Source: Alphaproteobacteria bacterium (GTDB taxonomy: Bacteria; Pseudomonadota; Alphaproteobacteria; ATCC43930; CGMCC-115725). Taken from it: 18,408 nucleotides of DNA. A model generated the notes under the pieces. That model saw only the letters and a list, made by a program, of their open reading frames with translations. It was not told the DNA's origin and made no database searches. A program made the translations under genes and the position numbers. Below, piece by piece: positions 5,428 to 13,861 of the stretch. Positions within the stretch are counted from its first letter, which is position 1. Every line of letters begins with the position of its first letter. The stretch is taken from contig JAFMSA010000016.1 of NCBI GenBank assembly GCA_017353855.1, positions 1 through 18,408 on the forward strand. The letters run 5' to 3'.

Positions 5428-7767
5428 ATGACGCAATTCGGCATCGGTCAGCCGGTCCGGCGGGTCGAGGACCGCCGTTTCATTACCGGCCACGGTAATT
5501 ATGTCGACGATCTCCAGCTGCCTCGCCAAGCCTATGGCGTCATGCTGCGCTCGCCCCATGCTCATGCGCGGATCGGCGGCGTCCACACCGCCGCTGCGCG
5601 TTCTTCCCCGGGCGTACTCGCGGTCTTTACCGGCGAAGACCTGGCGCGCGATGGTATCGGCACGATTCCTTGCGTCAGCGCCGTCACCAACCGCGACGGA
5701 TCGTCGGCCGTGCTGCCGCCGCATCCGGCAATCGTGCGCGACAGGGTACGGCATGTCGGCGATACCGTTGCGATGGTCGTGGCGGAAACCGCGGCCGCGG
5801 CACTCGAGGCAGCCGAGCTGATCGCGGTCGACTTCGAGACCCTGCCGGCCATCGTCGATACCGCGTGCGCGCTCGATGCGGGCCGGCCCCAGGTGTGGGA
5901 CGACGCTCCGGGCAACCTCTGTTTCGATTGGGAGGTTGGCGACCGTGCCGCGGTCGAGCGCGCGATGGCGGCGGCGCGCCACCGCATCGCACTCGATCTC
6001 GTCAACAACCGCGTTGTCGTCAACTCAATGGAGCCCCGCGGCGCGATCGGCGAGTACGATCCGGGCGAGGATTGCTACACATTGTGGAGCTCGACCCAGG
6101 GCTCGCATTTCGTGCGCAACTTGCTGGCAGGTAGCGTCTTCAACGTCCCGGAGAATCGCATCCGCGTCGTGACGCGCGATGTCGGCGGCGGCTTCGGCAT
6201 GAAGCTCTTCGTCTACCCCGAGCACATCCTCGTGCTGTGGGCCGCAAGGAAGATCGGGCGGCCGGTAAAGTGGATCCCCGACCGTGCAGACGCTTTCATG
6301 ACCGATACGCAGGGGCGCGACAACCTGGCGCGTCTGGAGCTGGCGCTCGATGACGAGCTGCGTTTTCTGGCGCTGGAGGTCGGCCTGGTCGCCAATATGG
6401 GGGCTTATCTTTCGAACTTCGCCCCCGAGATCCCCACGGTCTCCGGCGCGGTCATGTACAGCGGGGTGTATGCGATCCCGGCCGTTCACGTCGGGGTCAA
6501 AGGCGTCTTTACGAATACGACACCCGTCGACGCGTATCGCGGCGCAGGCCGGCCCGAGGCGGCATACGCCGTCGAAAGGCTGGTCGACTATGCCGCGCGG
6601 CGGCTCGCCGTCCCGTCGCAGGAGCTGCGCCGGCGCAATTTCATAAAGCCCGAGGTGATGCCTTACCTGACGCCGCTCGGCCTCAATTACGACAGCGGCG
6701 ATTTCGCGCGGAACATGGATCAAGCGCTTGCCACGGCCGACCTTGCCGGCCTCCCGGCGCGGCGAGCCGAGGCGCGGGAGCGCGGCCGCTACCGCGGACT
6801 GGGACATGCCGTCTACATCGAGCAATCCGGCTTCCCGCCGGACGAGTTCGCCGAGTTGCGTTTCGATCCGGGCGGGACTCTCACAATCCTGATGGGGACC
6901 CAATCCTCGGGGCAGGGGCACCAAACGGCTTACGCGCAGCTCGCCGCCGAGCGGCTCGGCATCGCGCCGCAGCAGATACGCGTCCTGCAAGGCGACACCG
7001 CTGCAGTCTCCTTTGGCCGCGGCACGGGCGGCTCGCGCTCGATGCCGGTCGGCGGCGCGGCTCTGGCACAGGCGGCGGACAAGCTCATCGCGAAAGGGCG
7101 CCGCATCGCCGCGCATCTCTTTGAGGCGGCTGAGGCAGATGTCGAGTTTGCCGACGGTGTGTTTCGCGTGAGCGGTACCGATCGCCGCCTCGGCATCGAG
7201 GACGTCGCGCGGGCTGCCTTCGACCCGGCACGCCAGGCTCCGGGTGTCGAGCCCGGCTTCGACGAGACCGGTCACTTCACGCCGCCGCAGCCGACCTTCC
7301 CCAATGGCTGCCATGTCTGCGAAGTCGAGATCGAGCCCGATACCGGACATATCCACATCCTGCGGTATCTCGTCGTCGACGATTTCGGCACCGTCATCAA
7401 CCCGCTCCTGCTTGCCGGGCAAGTGCAGGGAGGCGTCGCGCAAGGCGTCGGCCAGGCGATGCTCGAGCGGACCGTTTTCGACGCCGAGACCGGCCAGCTT
7501 TTGACCGGCTCGCTGAGCGATTACTGCCTGGCGCGCGCAGACGACCTGCCGGCGATCGAGTTCGCCTATAACATCGTGCCGTGCCGCACCAACCCGCTGG
7601 GCGTGAAGGGTGCAGGCGAGGCGGGTGCAATCGGCGCTCCGCCCGCCTTAGTCAATGCCGTCATCGACGCGCTCGGCGAACTCGGCGTTGAGCATCTCGA
7701 TATGCCGCTGACCCCCGAGCGCCTGTGGCAGGCGATCCGTTCAACCGAGCCGCGAAAGGCGGCATGA
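5428..7767 (+). CDS. Xanthine dehydrogenase-family molybdopterin-binding large subunit (form II CoxL-like), 779 aa
   Basis: This is the molybdenum cofactor-binding catalytic subunit of a hydroxylase of the xanthine oxidase/CO dehydrogenase superfamily. The N-terminal alpha-beta hammerhead domain (about 8-150, GQPVRRVEDRRFITG then RSPHAHARI) precedes the two cofactor domains. Cofactor motifs are STQGSHFVR (222-230), GGGFGMK (253-259) and GQGHQT (495-500). The catalytic Glu731 is in GVKGAGEAG. The active-site loop reads AYRGAGR (369-375). This is the form II signature, not the Cys-containing VAYRCSFR of true CO dehydrogenases, so the substrate is unlikely to be CO. The start at ATG 5428 is preferred over GTG 5425 because GGAG (5417-5420) sits 7 bp upstream. 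The small 2Fe-2S and medium FAD subunit genes are not adjacent, which is unusual. The stop overlaps the cysQ start (ATGA). Confidence 0.93.
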   Translation: MTQFGIGQPVRRVEDRRFITGHGNYVDDLQLPRQAYGVMLRSPHAHARIGGVHTAAARSSPGVLAVFTGEDLARDGIGTIPCVSAVTNRDGSSAVLPPHPAIVRDRVRHVGDTVAMVVAETAAAALEAAELIAVDFETLPAIVDTACALDAGRPQVWDDAPGNLCFDWEVGDRAAVERAMAAARHRIALDLVNNRVVVNSMEPRGAIGEYDPGEDCYTLWSSTQGSHFVRNLLAGSVFNVPENRIRVVTRDVGGGFGMKLFVYPEHILVLWAARKIGRPVKWIPDRADAFMTDTQGRDNLARLELALDDELRFLALEVGLVANMGAYLSNFAPEIPTVSGAVMYSGVYAIPAVHVGVKGVFTNTTPVDAYRGAGRPEAAYAVERLVDYAARRLAVPSQELRRRNFIKPEVMPYLTPLGLNYDSGDFARNMDQALATADLAGLPARRAEARERGRYRGLGHAVYIEQSGFPPDEFAELRFDPGGTLTILMGTQSSGQGHQTAYAQLAAERLGIAPQQIRVLQGDTAAVSFGRGTGGSRSMPVGGAALAQAADKLIAKGRRIAAHLFEAAEADVEFADGVFRVSGTDRRLGIEDVARAAFDPARQAPGVEPGFDETGHFTPPQPTFPNGCHVCEVEIEPDTGHIHILRYLVVDDFGTVINPLLLAGQVQGGVAQGVGQAMLERTVFDAETGQLLTGSLSDYCLARADDLPAIEFAYNIVPCRTNPLGVKGAGEAGAIGAPPALVNAVIDALGELGVEHLDMPLTPERLWQAIRSTEPRKAA

Positions 7768-8537
7768 CCGTGATGCGCGAGCATCTGCTGGAGGTGGCGC
7801 GCCGTGCGGCATTGGCCGCCGGAGAAGAAATCCTGCGGGTCTACGCAACCGCCTTCGACGTCCAGCAAAAGACCGACAACACGCCGGTGACCGAAGCCGA
7901 TCTCGTTGCGGAGCGGATCATTGTTGCAATGCTGAGCGATGCCGTTCCCGACATTCCGATTGCCTCCGAGGAGTTGGTCGAAGCCGAGGGCCTGCCGCCC
8001 TCCTCGGCCCGCTTTTGGGTGGTCGACCCGCTCGACGGCACCAAAGAGTTCGTCGCCAGGAATGGAGAGTTCGCCGTTCTCATCGCCCTAATCGAAAACG
8101 GCAGCCCGGTCCTCGGCGTCATTCACGGCCCGGCGGTCGGCGTCACCTACACCGCTTGCGGGTCAGGCACCGCGCACCGCTGGCGCAATGGCGGCCCGCC
8201 CGAGCCGATCCACGCGCATGCTCCCTCGCCGGACGGGCTCGTCGTTGTTCACAGCCGCTCGCACGAAAACAGCCGGCGCCTCGCCGAGTTTCTCGCCCAC
8301 TATCCGGTGCGGGCGCGCCGGCAGTGCGGCAGTGCGCTGAAATTCGGCGTGATCGCCGCCGGCGAAGCCGACTTGTACCCGCGCTTTGGTACGACGATGG
8401 AATGGGACACCGCCGCTGGCCAGGCAATTCTCGAGGCTGCAGGCGGCCGGGTCGAAACCTTCCTCGGCACTCCGCTGCGCTACGGCAAACCAGGTCTGAA
8501 AAACGAAGGCTTTCTCGCCTGGGGCCGCCGCGCCTGA
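7764..8537 (+). CDS. cysQ: 3'(2'),5'-bisphosphate nucleotidase CysQ, 257 aa
   Basis: This is a Mg-dependent phosphatase of the inositol-monophosphatase/FIG superfamily. It hydrolyses 3'-phosphoadenosine 5'-phosphate to AMP, clearing the by-product of sulfate activation in the cytoplasm. The metal-site motifs are SEE (68-70), VVDPLDGTKEF (86-96) with Asp88 and Asp91, and MEWDTAAGQAIL (212-223) with Asp215. The CysQ-type block GSALKFGVIAAGEADLYPR (189-207) separates it from plain inositol monophosphatases. The length is normal. The start at ATG 7764 overlaps the preceding TGA (ATGA), implying translational coupling, with GAAAGG just upstream. An in-frame ATG at 7773 is a possible alternative. 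An earlier in-frame start at 7725 would lie inside the upstream gene and is not needed. Coupling to a molybdenum hydroxylase has no obvious metabolic logic. Confidence 0.92.
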   Translation: MTVMREHLLEVARRAALAAGEEILRVYATAFDVQQKTDNTPVTEADLVAERIIVAMLSDAVPDIPIASEELVEAEGLPPSSARFWVVDPLDGTKEFVARNGEFAVLIALIENGSPVLGVIHGPAVGVTYTACGSGTAHRWRNGGPPEPIHAHAPSPDGLVVVHSRSHENSRRLAEFLAHYPVRARRQCGSALKFGVIAAGEADLYPRFGTTMEWDTAAGQAILEAAGGRVETFLGTPLRYGKPGLKNEGFLAWGRRA

Positions 8538-8562
8538 CGGCGTGGGCGTGGGAGAACGGCGC

Positions 8563-8591
8563 TTGCAATCCGGTTAGTAAGCGCTTACTTT
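8563..8591 (+). promoter_or_regulatory. Likely promoter of the tetR-efflux operon
   Basis: TTGCAA (8563-8568) and TACTTT (8586-8591) are separated by exactly 17 bp. They resemble a -35 (4 of 6 matches to consensus) and a weaker -10 (3 of 6). The predicted transcript would begin about 8598-8601, at or almost at the regulator's ATG. That fits the absence of any Shine-Dalgarno there. The 14-bp palindrome occupies the spacer and half of the -10, ideal for repression. This is inferred from sequence only. Confidence 0.45.
8576..8589. promoter_or_regulatory. Perfect 14-bp palindrome, probable TetR-family operator
   Basis: AGTAAGCGCTTACT is its own reverse complement. It lies 11 bp before the ATG of the TetR-type regulator and overlaps the proposed -10. 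TetR-family efflux repressors typically bind such palindromes over their own promoter. The position and symmetry are seen directly; binding by this regulator is inferred. Confidence 0.72.
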
Positions 8592-8600
8592 CTCGCCCGG

Positions 8601-9293
8601 ATGGCCTTGACCCGATTAGACAGCGATGAGCGCCGCAAAGCGATCGTTGCGGCCGCGGTCCCGTTGTTTGCCCGGAAGGGTTTTGCCGGGACGACGACAA
8701 GGGAGCTCGCCGAGGCGGCGGGAATTTCCGAGGCGCTGCTGTTCCGGCATTTTCCAAGCAAGAGGCAGCTTTACAGCGAGATCCTGCAGCTCGGCTGCGA
8801 AGGCGATCCCGCGCTCGAGCGGGTGGCGGCGCTCGAGCCGTCGACACTCACGCTCGTTCAGATGACCCGCTTCATGGTCCGATATTTTCTCCTCGGCGTC
8901 GGGGGGGACCGGGCCGAGCTCGACACGCGGCTGCGCCTCGTCGTTCACAGCTTTCTGGAGGACGGCGAATATGCGCGCGAGCTGTGCGACAGGATCTTCG
9001 AACAAATTCATCCGCCTTTCGAGGCTTCACTCGAAGCCGCCGCCGCGGCGGGCGACCTCAAGCCGGGACCGATGGCCTCGGCAAACCGTTTCTGGTTCGG
9101 CCACCACGTTGCGGCAATGGTCGCCTTTGTTTTCCTGCCCGGGCGGCCGTCGATCTCCTATGAAGGCTCGCCCGCGACGCTGGTCGACGAGGCAAGCTGG
9201 TTCATCCTTCGCGGAGTCGGGATGAAGGATGCGGCGATCGCCAAGGCGCTGGCGGCTGCCGATTTGTGCCCGCTCCAAACGTTGTCCGCGTGA
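8601..9293 (+). CDS. TetR/AcrR-family transcriptional regulator, 230 aa
   Basis: This is a DNA-binding repressor with the family's N-terminal helix-turn-helix. The region is residues 11-58, with TTRELAEAAGISEALLFRHF (32-51) forming the HTH and the start of helix 4. The C-terminal ligand-binding part (60-230) is not conserved enough to suggest an inducer. It leads an operon-like run with the adaptor (24-bp gap) and the RND pump, so it most likely controls that pump in response to a pump substrate. No Shine-Dalgarno is visible before ATG 8601. With the promoter proposed at 8563-8591, the mRNA would be nearly leaderless. The palindrome at 8576-8589 suggests autoregulation. The family is certain and the target inferred. 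Confidence 0.93.
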   Translation: MALTRLDSDERRKAIVAAAVPLFARKGFAGTTTRELAEAAGISEALLFRHFPSKRQLYSEILQLGCEGDPALERVAALEPSTLTLVQMTRFMVRYFLLGVGGDRAELDTRLRLVVHSFLEDGEYARELCDRIFEQIHPPFEASLEAAAAAGDLKPGPMASANRFWFGHHVAAMVAFVFLPGRPSISYEGSPATLVDEASWFILRGVGMKDAAIAKALAAADLCPLQTLSA

Positions 9294-9317
9294 GAAACAG
9301 GTGGTGGGGGTAGGCCG

Positions 9318-10547
9318 ATGGACGGCGAACGGGTGGCAAACTCGCCTTCGCGAGCTTTGATCCACGAGCCGGCGCTGCGCCGGCCTCTCGACGGGGGGCG
9401 CGCGAGGGTGGAGCGCCCGCGGACGATTCGCTGGATGCTGATCATGGGGCTTGTGCTGGCGGTCGCGCTCGGCGCCCTTTACGGCTTTAACCGGTTCCGC
9501 GAGCAGGCGATCGCGACCTATTTCGCGAACAACAAGCCGCCGCCGGCGCAGATCAGCGCCGCCGCGGCCAAAACCGAGGACGTACCGCGATTTGCCCCCG
9601 GCATCGGCTCGGCCGTCGCGGTGCATCAGGTCACGATCAACCCGGAGGTCGGCGGACGCGTGACCAGGATCTTTTTCGAGCCGGGTGCCACGGTCAAGGC
9701 CGGCGACCCGCTCGTGCAGCTCAACGACGCGCCGGAACGCGGCGACCTCGCTGATTACGAAGCGCAGGCGCGCTGGGCGCAAGCCACCCTGCAGCGCTCG
9801 AGCCAGCTCGCCCAACGCCAATTCGAAGCGCGGGAAACCGTTGACCAGAAGCAGAGCCAGCTCGATCAGGCCCGGGCCCAGATCATCAAGACCGAGGCGG
9901 TAATCGCTCAAAAGCTGATCCGCGCGCCGTTCTCCGGTCAGCTTGGCATGCGTCAGGTCGAGGTCGGACAGTACCTAACGCCGGGTGCTCCGATCGCGAC
10001 GCTGACTGATCTGTCGATGCTCTACATAAATTTTACTTTACCCTCGCAGATGCGCCCGAAGATCTCCGTCGGACAGCGCGTTAACGTGACCGCAGACGCG
10101 TTCCCCGGCCGCACGTTCCCTGCGCAGATCACGACGATCGAGCCCCAGGTCAGTGCCGACACGCGGACGATGGCGATTCAGGCGACGATGCCCAACCCAG
10201 GCAACGCGCTGCTACCCGGCATGTTCGTCAACGCTGCCGTGGCGCTGCCGCAACAACGCGACATCGTGGTGCTCCCGGAGACCGCGGTCGACAACACGCT
10301 CTACGGCGACAGCGTCTATGTGGTTCGCGAAGACGGCAAAGACACCAAAGGCAATCCGATACTCAAAGTCGCCCGGACCTCGGTCAAGACAGGGGCGCGG
10401 TGGGACGGAAAGGTCGCGATCCTCAGCGGATTGGAGCCCGGGCAGCGGGTCGTCACCGCGGGTCAAGTCAAGCTTCAGGATGGAGCCCGGGTGACGGTCA
10501 CCGGCTCCCCGGCGCCGCAGCCCCCAGCCAATCCCACACCGAACTGA
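9318..10547 (+). CDS. RND efflux periplasmic adaptor subunit (membrane fusion protein), 409 aa
   Basis: This adaptor links an inner-membrane RND pump to an outer-membrane channel. A single N-terminal membrane anchor (about residues 39-57) leaves most of the protein in the periplasm. There is no lipobox Cys. The two half-lipoyl motifs flank a short coiled-coil: VTINPEVGGRVTRIFFEPGATVKAGDPL (105-132, first half) and KLIRAPFSGQLGMRQVEVGQYL (199-220, second half). The coiled coil is about 143-198, rich in Ala, Gln, Glu and Arg. A beta-barrel domain follows (233-310), with the typical RTMAIQATMPNP and LLPGMFVNAAV blocks, then the membrane-proximal domain (VVLPETAV to the end). It has an unusual Arg-rich, ~38-residue cytoplasmic stretch before the anchor. 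The start could be later, but no better start is apparent. The Pro-rich tail (PAPQPPANPTPN) is a common ending. It shares a transcript with tetR and the pump. Confidence 0.94.
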   Translation: MDGERVANSPSRALIHEPALRRPLDGGRARVERPRTIRWMLIMGLVLAVALGALYGFNRFREQAIATYFANNKPPPAQISAAAAKTEDVPRFAPGIGSAVAVHQVTINPEVGGRVTRIFFEPGATVKAGDPLVQLNDAPERGDLADYEAQARWAQATLQRSSQLAQRQFEARETVDQKQSQLDQARAQIIKTEAVIAQKLIRAPFSGQLGMRQVEVGQYLTPGAPIATLTDLSMLYINFTLPSQMRPKISVGQRVNVTADAFPGRTFPAQITTIEPQVSADTRTMAIQATMPNPGNALLPGMFVNAAVALPQQRDIVVLPETAVDNTLYGDSVYVVREDGKDTKGNPILKVARTSVKTGARWDGKVAILSGLEPGQRVVTAGQVKLQDGARVTVTGSPAPQPPANPTPN

Positions 10548-10674
10548 GAAGCCGGGCGGATAGATCGCGGCGAGTTGCGGTTGTGAGCTTTGCCGGCGAA
10601 ACCGGGCCCAAAAACGCCGAGAGGGATGCTCCGGACCGCCGCCTTCGCGCTGAGGACGAATACGGGGTCGTGAC

Positions 10675-13600
10675 ATGAGCTTCACCGACGTGTTTATCCG
10701 CCGGCCGGTGCTGTCGCTCGTCGTCAGCCTGCTGATCCTGCTGATCGGACTGAGGGCAATGACCTCATTACCGATCCGGCAATATCCCAAATTGTCGAAC
10801 ACGACGATCACGGTCACGACGGTCTATCCGGGCGCGACCCCCGACCTCATTCAAGGATTTATCACGACACCGATCGAACAGGCGGTGGCGACGGCTGAGG
10901 GTGTCGATTACCTGACCTCAACCTCGGTGCAGGGGACGAGTACCATAACCGCCTATATTCGCCTCAACCACGATCCAAGCCAGGCGTTGACCGACGTCAT
11001 GGCCAAAGCTCAACAAGTCAAGTACCTGATACCGAAAGAGGCGCAGGACCCGATCATCACGAAGTCGACCGGCCAGACGACGGCCGTGATGTATATCGGC
11101 TTCGCCAGCAAGGAGCTCTCGGGCGCGGCTATCTCGGACTATCTCACTCGCGTCGTGCAGCCGCTGCTTGCTACCGTCGACGGCGTCGCCTCCGCCGACA
11201 TTCTCGGCGGGCAGTCCTTCGCAATGCGGCTGTGGCTCGACCCGGCACGAATGGCGGCGCGCGGGATTTCCGCGGACGACGTCGCGACCGCGATCCTCGC
11301 GAACAATTACCAATCGGCCCCCGGCCAGGCGAAGGGCTTTTTTACCGTCACCAATGTCAGTGCCGACACCGGGCTCATCGACGTTGATCAATTCAAAAAA
11401 ATGGTCGTGAAGGCGAAGAACGGCGCGCTTGTGCGAATGGAGGACATCGCCAATGTCGATCTCGCCGCGCAAAGCTGGTCGTCGAGCGTTGCGATGAACG
11501 GCCAGCACGCCGTGTTTATCGGCGTACAGGCAACACCAACCGGCAATCCATTGTCATTGGTCGCTGGTGTCCGCTCACTGCTGCCCCAGATCGAGCGCAG
11601 CCTGCCGCCATCGGTCAAGATGCAGGTCGCCTACGATTCGACGAAATTCATTAAAGCCTCGATCGACGAGGTCGAGTCCGGCCTGGCCCAGGCTGTAGCT
11701 ATCGTTATTGCCGTCATCTTTCTGTTCCTCGGCAGCTTCCGATCGGTATTGATCCCGATCGTGACGATTCCGTTGTCGTTGGTCGGCGCCGGGACCATCA
11801 TGGCAGCACTGGGCTTCAGCCTTAATCTCCTCACCCTTCTCGCAATGGTTCTGGCGATCGGCCTCGTCGTCGACGACGCTATTGTCGTCCTCGAGAATGT
11901 CTACCGCCACATCGAGCAGGGCCGCACGCCTGCCCAGGCGGCTTTGATTGGCGCACGCGAGATTGCCGGACCGGTCATTGCGATGACGCTGACCCTTGCC
12001 GCGGTGTACGCCCCGATCGGCTTTCTGGGTGGGGTTACCGGTGCGCTGTTCCGGGAATTTGCCTTCACGCTGGCCGGCGCAGTTATCATTTCGGGCGTCG
12101 TGGCCGTGACATTGTCGCCGATGATGTGCTCAGTGCTGTTGACGCGGGAAATGTCTCAAGGGCGTTTCGCGCGAGCGATCGACCGGACGTTCTCGCGCCT
12201 CGCGGGGTGGTACGGACGCAAGCTCGACCGCTCGCTCGACTATCGGCCGGTGACCGCGCTTTTCGCTGCCGGAGTCGTCGCGAGCCTCGTTTTCATGTAT
12301 CTGCACACCAAGGCCGAATTGGCCCCCGAAGAGGATCAGGGCGTGTTGTTCGCGCTGACCAAGGCACCGCAATATGCCAATCTCGACTACATGGACGCCT
12401 ATGGCGACAAGCTAGACAAGGCCTTCGCCTCGTTCCCGGAGACGGATCTGCGCTTCGTCGTCAATGGCAGAAACGGGCCCAACCTGGGCATTGCCGGAGC
12501 GATCCTAAAGCCGTGGAGCGAACGCGGCCGCTCCGCCCAGACGTTAAAGCCGCTAATGCAGCAGAAGGTGGCGAGCGTTGAGGGGATGAGCAGCTTTGTG
12601 TTCTCACCGCCGCCATTGCCGGCGACGATCGGCGGCTTGCCGGTGCAGATGGTGATCTACTCGACCGGCGGGTTCGAAAAAATCTACGGGACGATGCAGC
12701 GGATCAAGGCTGCAGCGCGCAAGAGCGGGCTGTTCATTGTCATCGACAGTGATCTCGACTTCAATCAGCCCGTGATCGGCGTTCACATCGACCGGTCGAA
12801 GGCGAACCAGCTGGGTGTGACGATGCAGTCGATCGGCAACACGCTCGCAGTGCTGGTCGGCGAGAATTACGTCAACCGTTTCAACCTCGGCGGCCGGTCC
12901 TATGAAGTGATCCCGCAGGTGCCGCGGGCAGAGCGCCTGAATCCGCAGACACTGACGCGCTATTATGTGACCTCGGCGGCCGGTCAGCCGGTGCCGCTGT
13001 CCAATCTGGTCGAATTGACGCACAGTACTCAGCCCAATGCGCTGACCCAATACAATCAACTCAATTCCGCCACCTTCCAGGCCGTGCCGATGCCGGGAGT
13101 GACGATGGGCCAGGCGGTCGATTTTCTCGAGCAGGAAACCAGGAATCTCCCCGCCGGCTTCAGCCACGACTATCTCTCCGACACGCGCCAATACGTGGCC
13201 GAGGGTAATCAGCTGACCGTGACATTCGCCTTCGCGTTGATCGTCATCTTTCTCGTTCTGGCGGCGCAATTCGAGAGTCTGCGCGATCCGTTGGTCATTC
13301 TCGTCAGTGTTCCGATGTCAATATGCGGCGCCTTGATGCCGTTGTTCCTCGGACTGGCGACGATGAACATCTATACGCAGGTGGGGCTCGTCACGCTGAT
13401 CGGGCTCATCAGCAAGCACGGCATCCTGATGGTGGAGTTCGCTAACGTACTGCAGGTGCGCGAGAACCTCGATCGCCGCCGGGCGATCGAGCAAGCCGCG
13501 CGGGTACGCCTGCGCCCGATTCTGATGACGACCGCGGCGATGGTGGTCGGGCTGGTGCCGCTGCTGACAGCTGCCGGCGCAGGTGCGGCGAGCCGGTTCT

Positions 13601-13746
13601 CGATCGGCGTCGTGGTTGTGGCCGGAATGTCTGTCGGAACCCTCTTTACACTGTTTGTATTGCCGGCAGTTTATACGGTGCTCGCGAAAGACCACCTCGC
13701 CGCTGCCCGTTCGACCCGAGCGCACGAGATCGCGCAGGTCACGTGA
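10675..13746 (+). CDS. RND multidrug efflux permease, HAE1 family, 1023 aa
   Basis: This is a proton-driven inner-membrane pump of the AcrB/MexB type that exports hydrophobic and amphiphilic compounds. It starts with the canonical MSFTDVFIRRPVLS helix. It has 12 expected membrane helices and two large periplasmic loops (about 30-335 and 545-850). The proton-relay residues are intact: Asp400-Asp401 in GLVVDDAIVVLENVYRHIEQG (TM4) and Lys914 in GLISKHGILMVEFAN (TM10). The length matches the family (about 1020-1050). The C-terminus lacks any extension. A 127-bp gap separates it from the adaptor gene, and only a weak ribosome binding site (GGGGTCGTGAC) precedes the ATG. No TolC-type outer-membrane factor gene follows, so the pump probably borrows one encoded elsewhere. 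DD in TM4 and K in TM10 exclude a dead paralogue. Confidence 0.96.
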   Translation: MSFTDVFIRRPVLSLVVSLLILLIGLRAMTSLPIRQYPKLSNTTITVTTVYPGATPDLIQGFITTPIEQAVATAEGVDYLTSTSVQGTSTITAYIRLNHDPSQALTDVMAKAQQVKYLIPKEAQDPIITKSTGQTTAVMYIGFASKELSGAAISDYLTRVVQPLLATVDGVASADILGGQSFAMRLWLDPARMAARGISADDVATAILANNYQSAPGQAKGFFTVTNVSADTGLIDVDQFKKMVVKAKNGALVRMEDIANVDLAAQSWSSSVAMNGQHAVFIGVQATPTGNPLSLVAGVRSLLPQIERSLPPSVKMQVAYDSTKFIKASIDEVESGLAQAVAIVIAVIFLFLGSFRSVLIPIVTIPLSLVGAGTIMAALGFSLNLLTLLAMVLAIGLVVDDAIVVLENVYRHIEQGRTPAQAALIGAREIAGPVIAMTLTLAAVYAPIGFLGGVTGALFREFAFTLAGAVIISGVVAVTLSPMMCSVLLTREMSQGRFARAIDRTFSRLAGWYGRKLDRSLDYRPVTALFAAGVVASLVFMYLHTKAELAPEEDQGVLFALTKAPQYANLDYMDAYGDKLDKAFASFPETDLRFVVNGRNGPNLGIAGAILKPWSERGRSAQTLKPLMQQKVASVEGMSSFVFSPPPLPATIGGLPVQMVIYSTGGFEKIYGTMQRIKAAARKSGLFIVIDSDLDFNQPVIGVHIDRSKANQLGVTMQSIGNTLAVLVGENYVNRFNLGGRSYEVIPQVPRAERLNPQTLTRYYVTSAAGQPVPLSNLVELTHSTQPNALTQYNQLNSATFQAVPMPGVTMGQAVDFLEQETRNLPAGFSHDYLSDTRQYVAEGNQLTVTFAFALIVIFLVLAAQFESLRDPLVILVSVPMSICGALMPLFLGLATMNIYTQVGLVTLIGLISKHGILMVEFANVLQVRENLDRRRAIEQAARVRLRPILMTTAAMVVGLVPLLTAAGAGAASRFSIGVVVVAGMSVGTLFTLFVLPAVYTVLAKDHLAAARSTRAHEIAQVT

Positions 13747-13861
13747 GGGAGAGCTCTTCGCGCCGGCGGAAAACCCGGAACTGCACCGAGCGGTCCGCGT
13801 TCTTTGGGGAGGCGGGCAGCTCAACCCCGGGGGGCGGGGTCCGTCGTGTGGAGAAGGCCAA

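Noticed and set aside
6025..7443. 472-codon minus-strand frame opposite the Mo-hydroxylase gene
   Set aside because: Long only because of strong GC codon bias; no recognisable motif, while the plus frame has every family motif.
7725..7763. Earlier in-frame start for cysQ
   Set aside because: It lies inside the upstream coding region; ATG 7764 overlaps the stop as ATGA and matches family length.
5428..7767. Naming the large subunit as aerobic CO dehydrogenase CoxL
   Set aside because: The active-site loop is AYRGAGR, not the Cys-containing form I loop, and coxM/coxS are absent.
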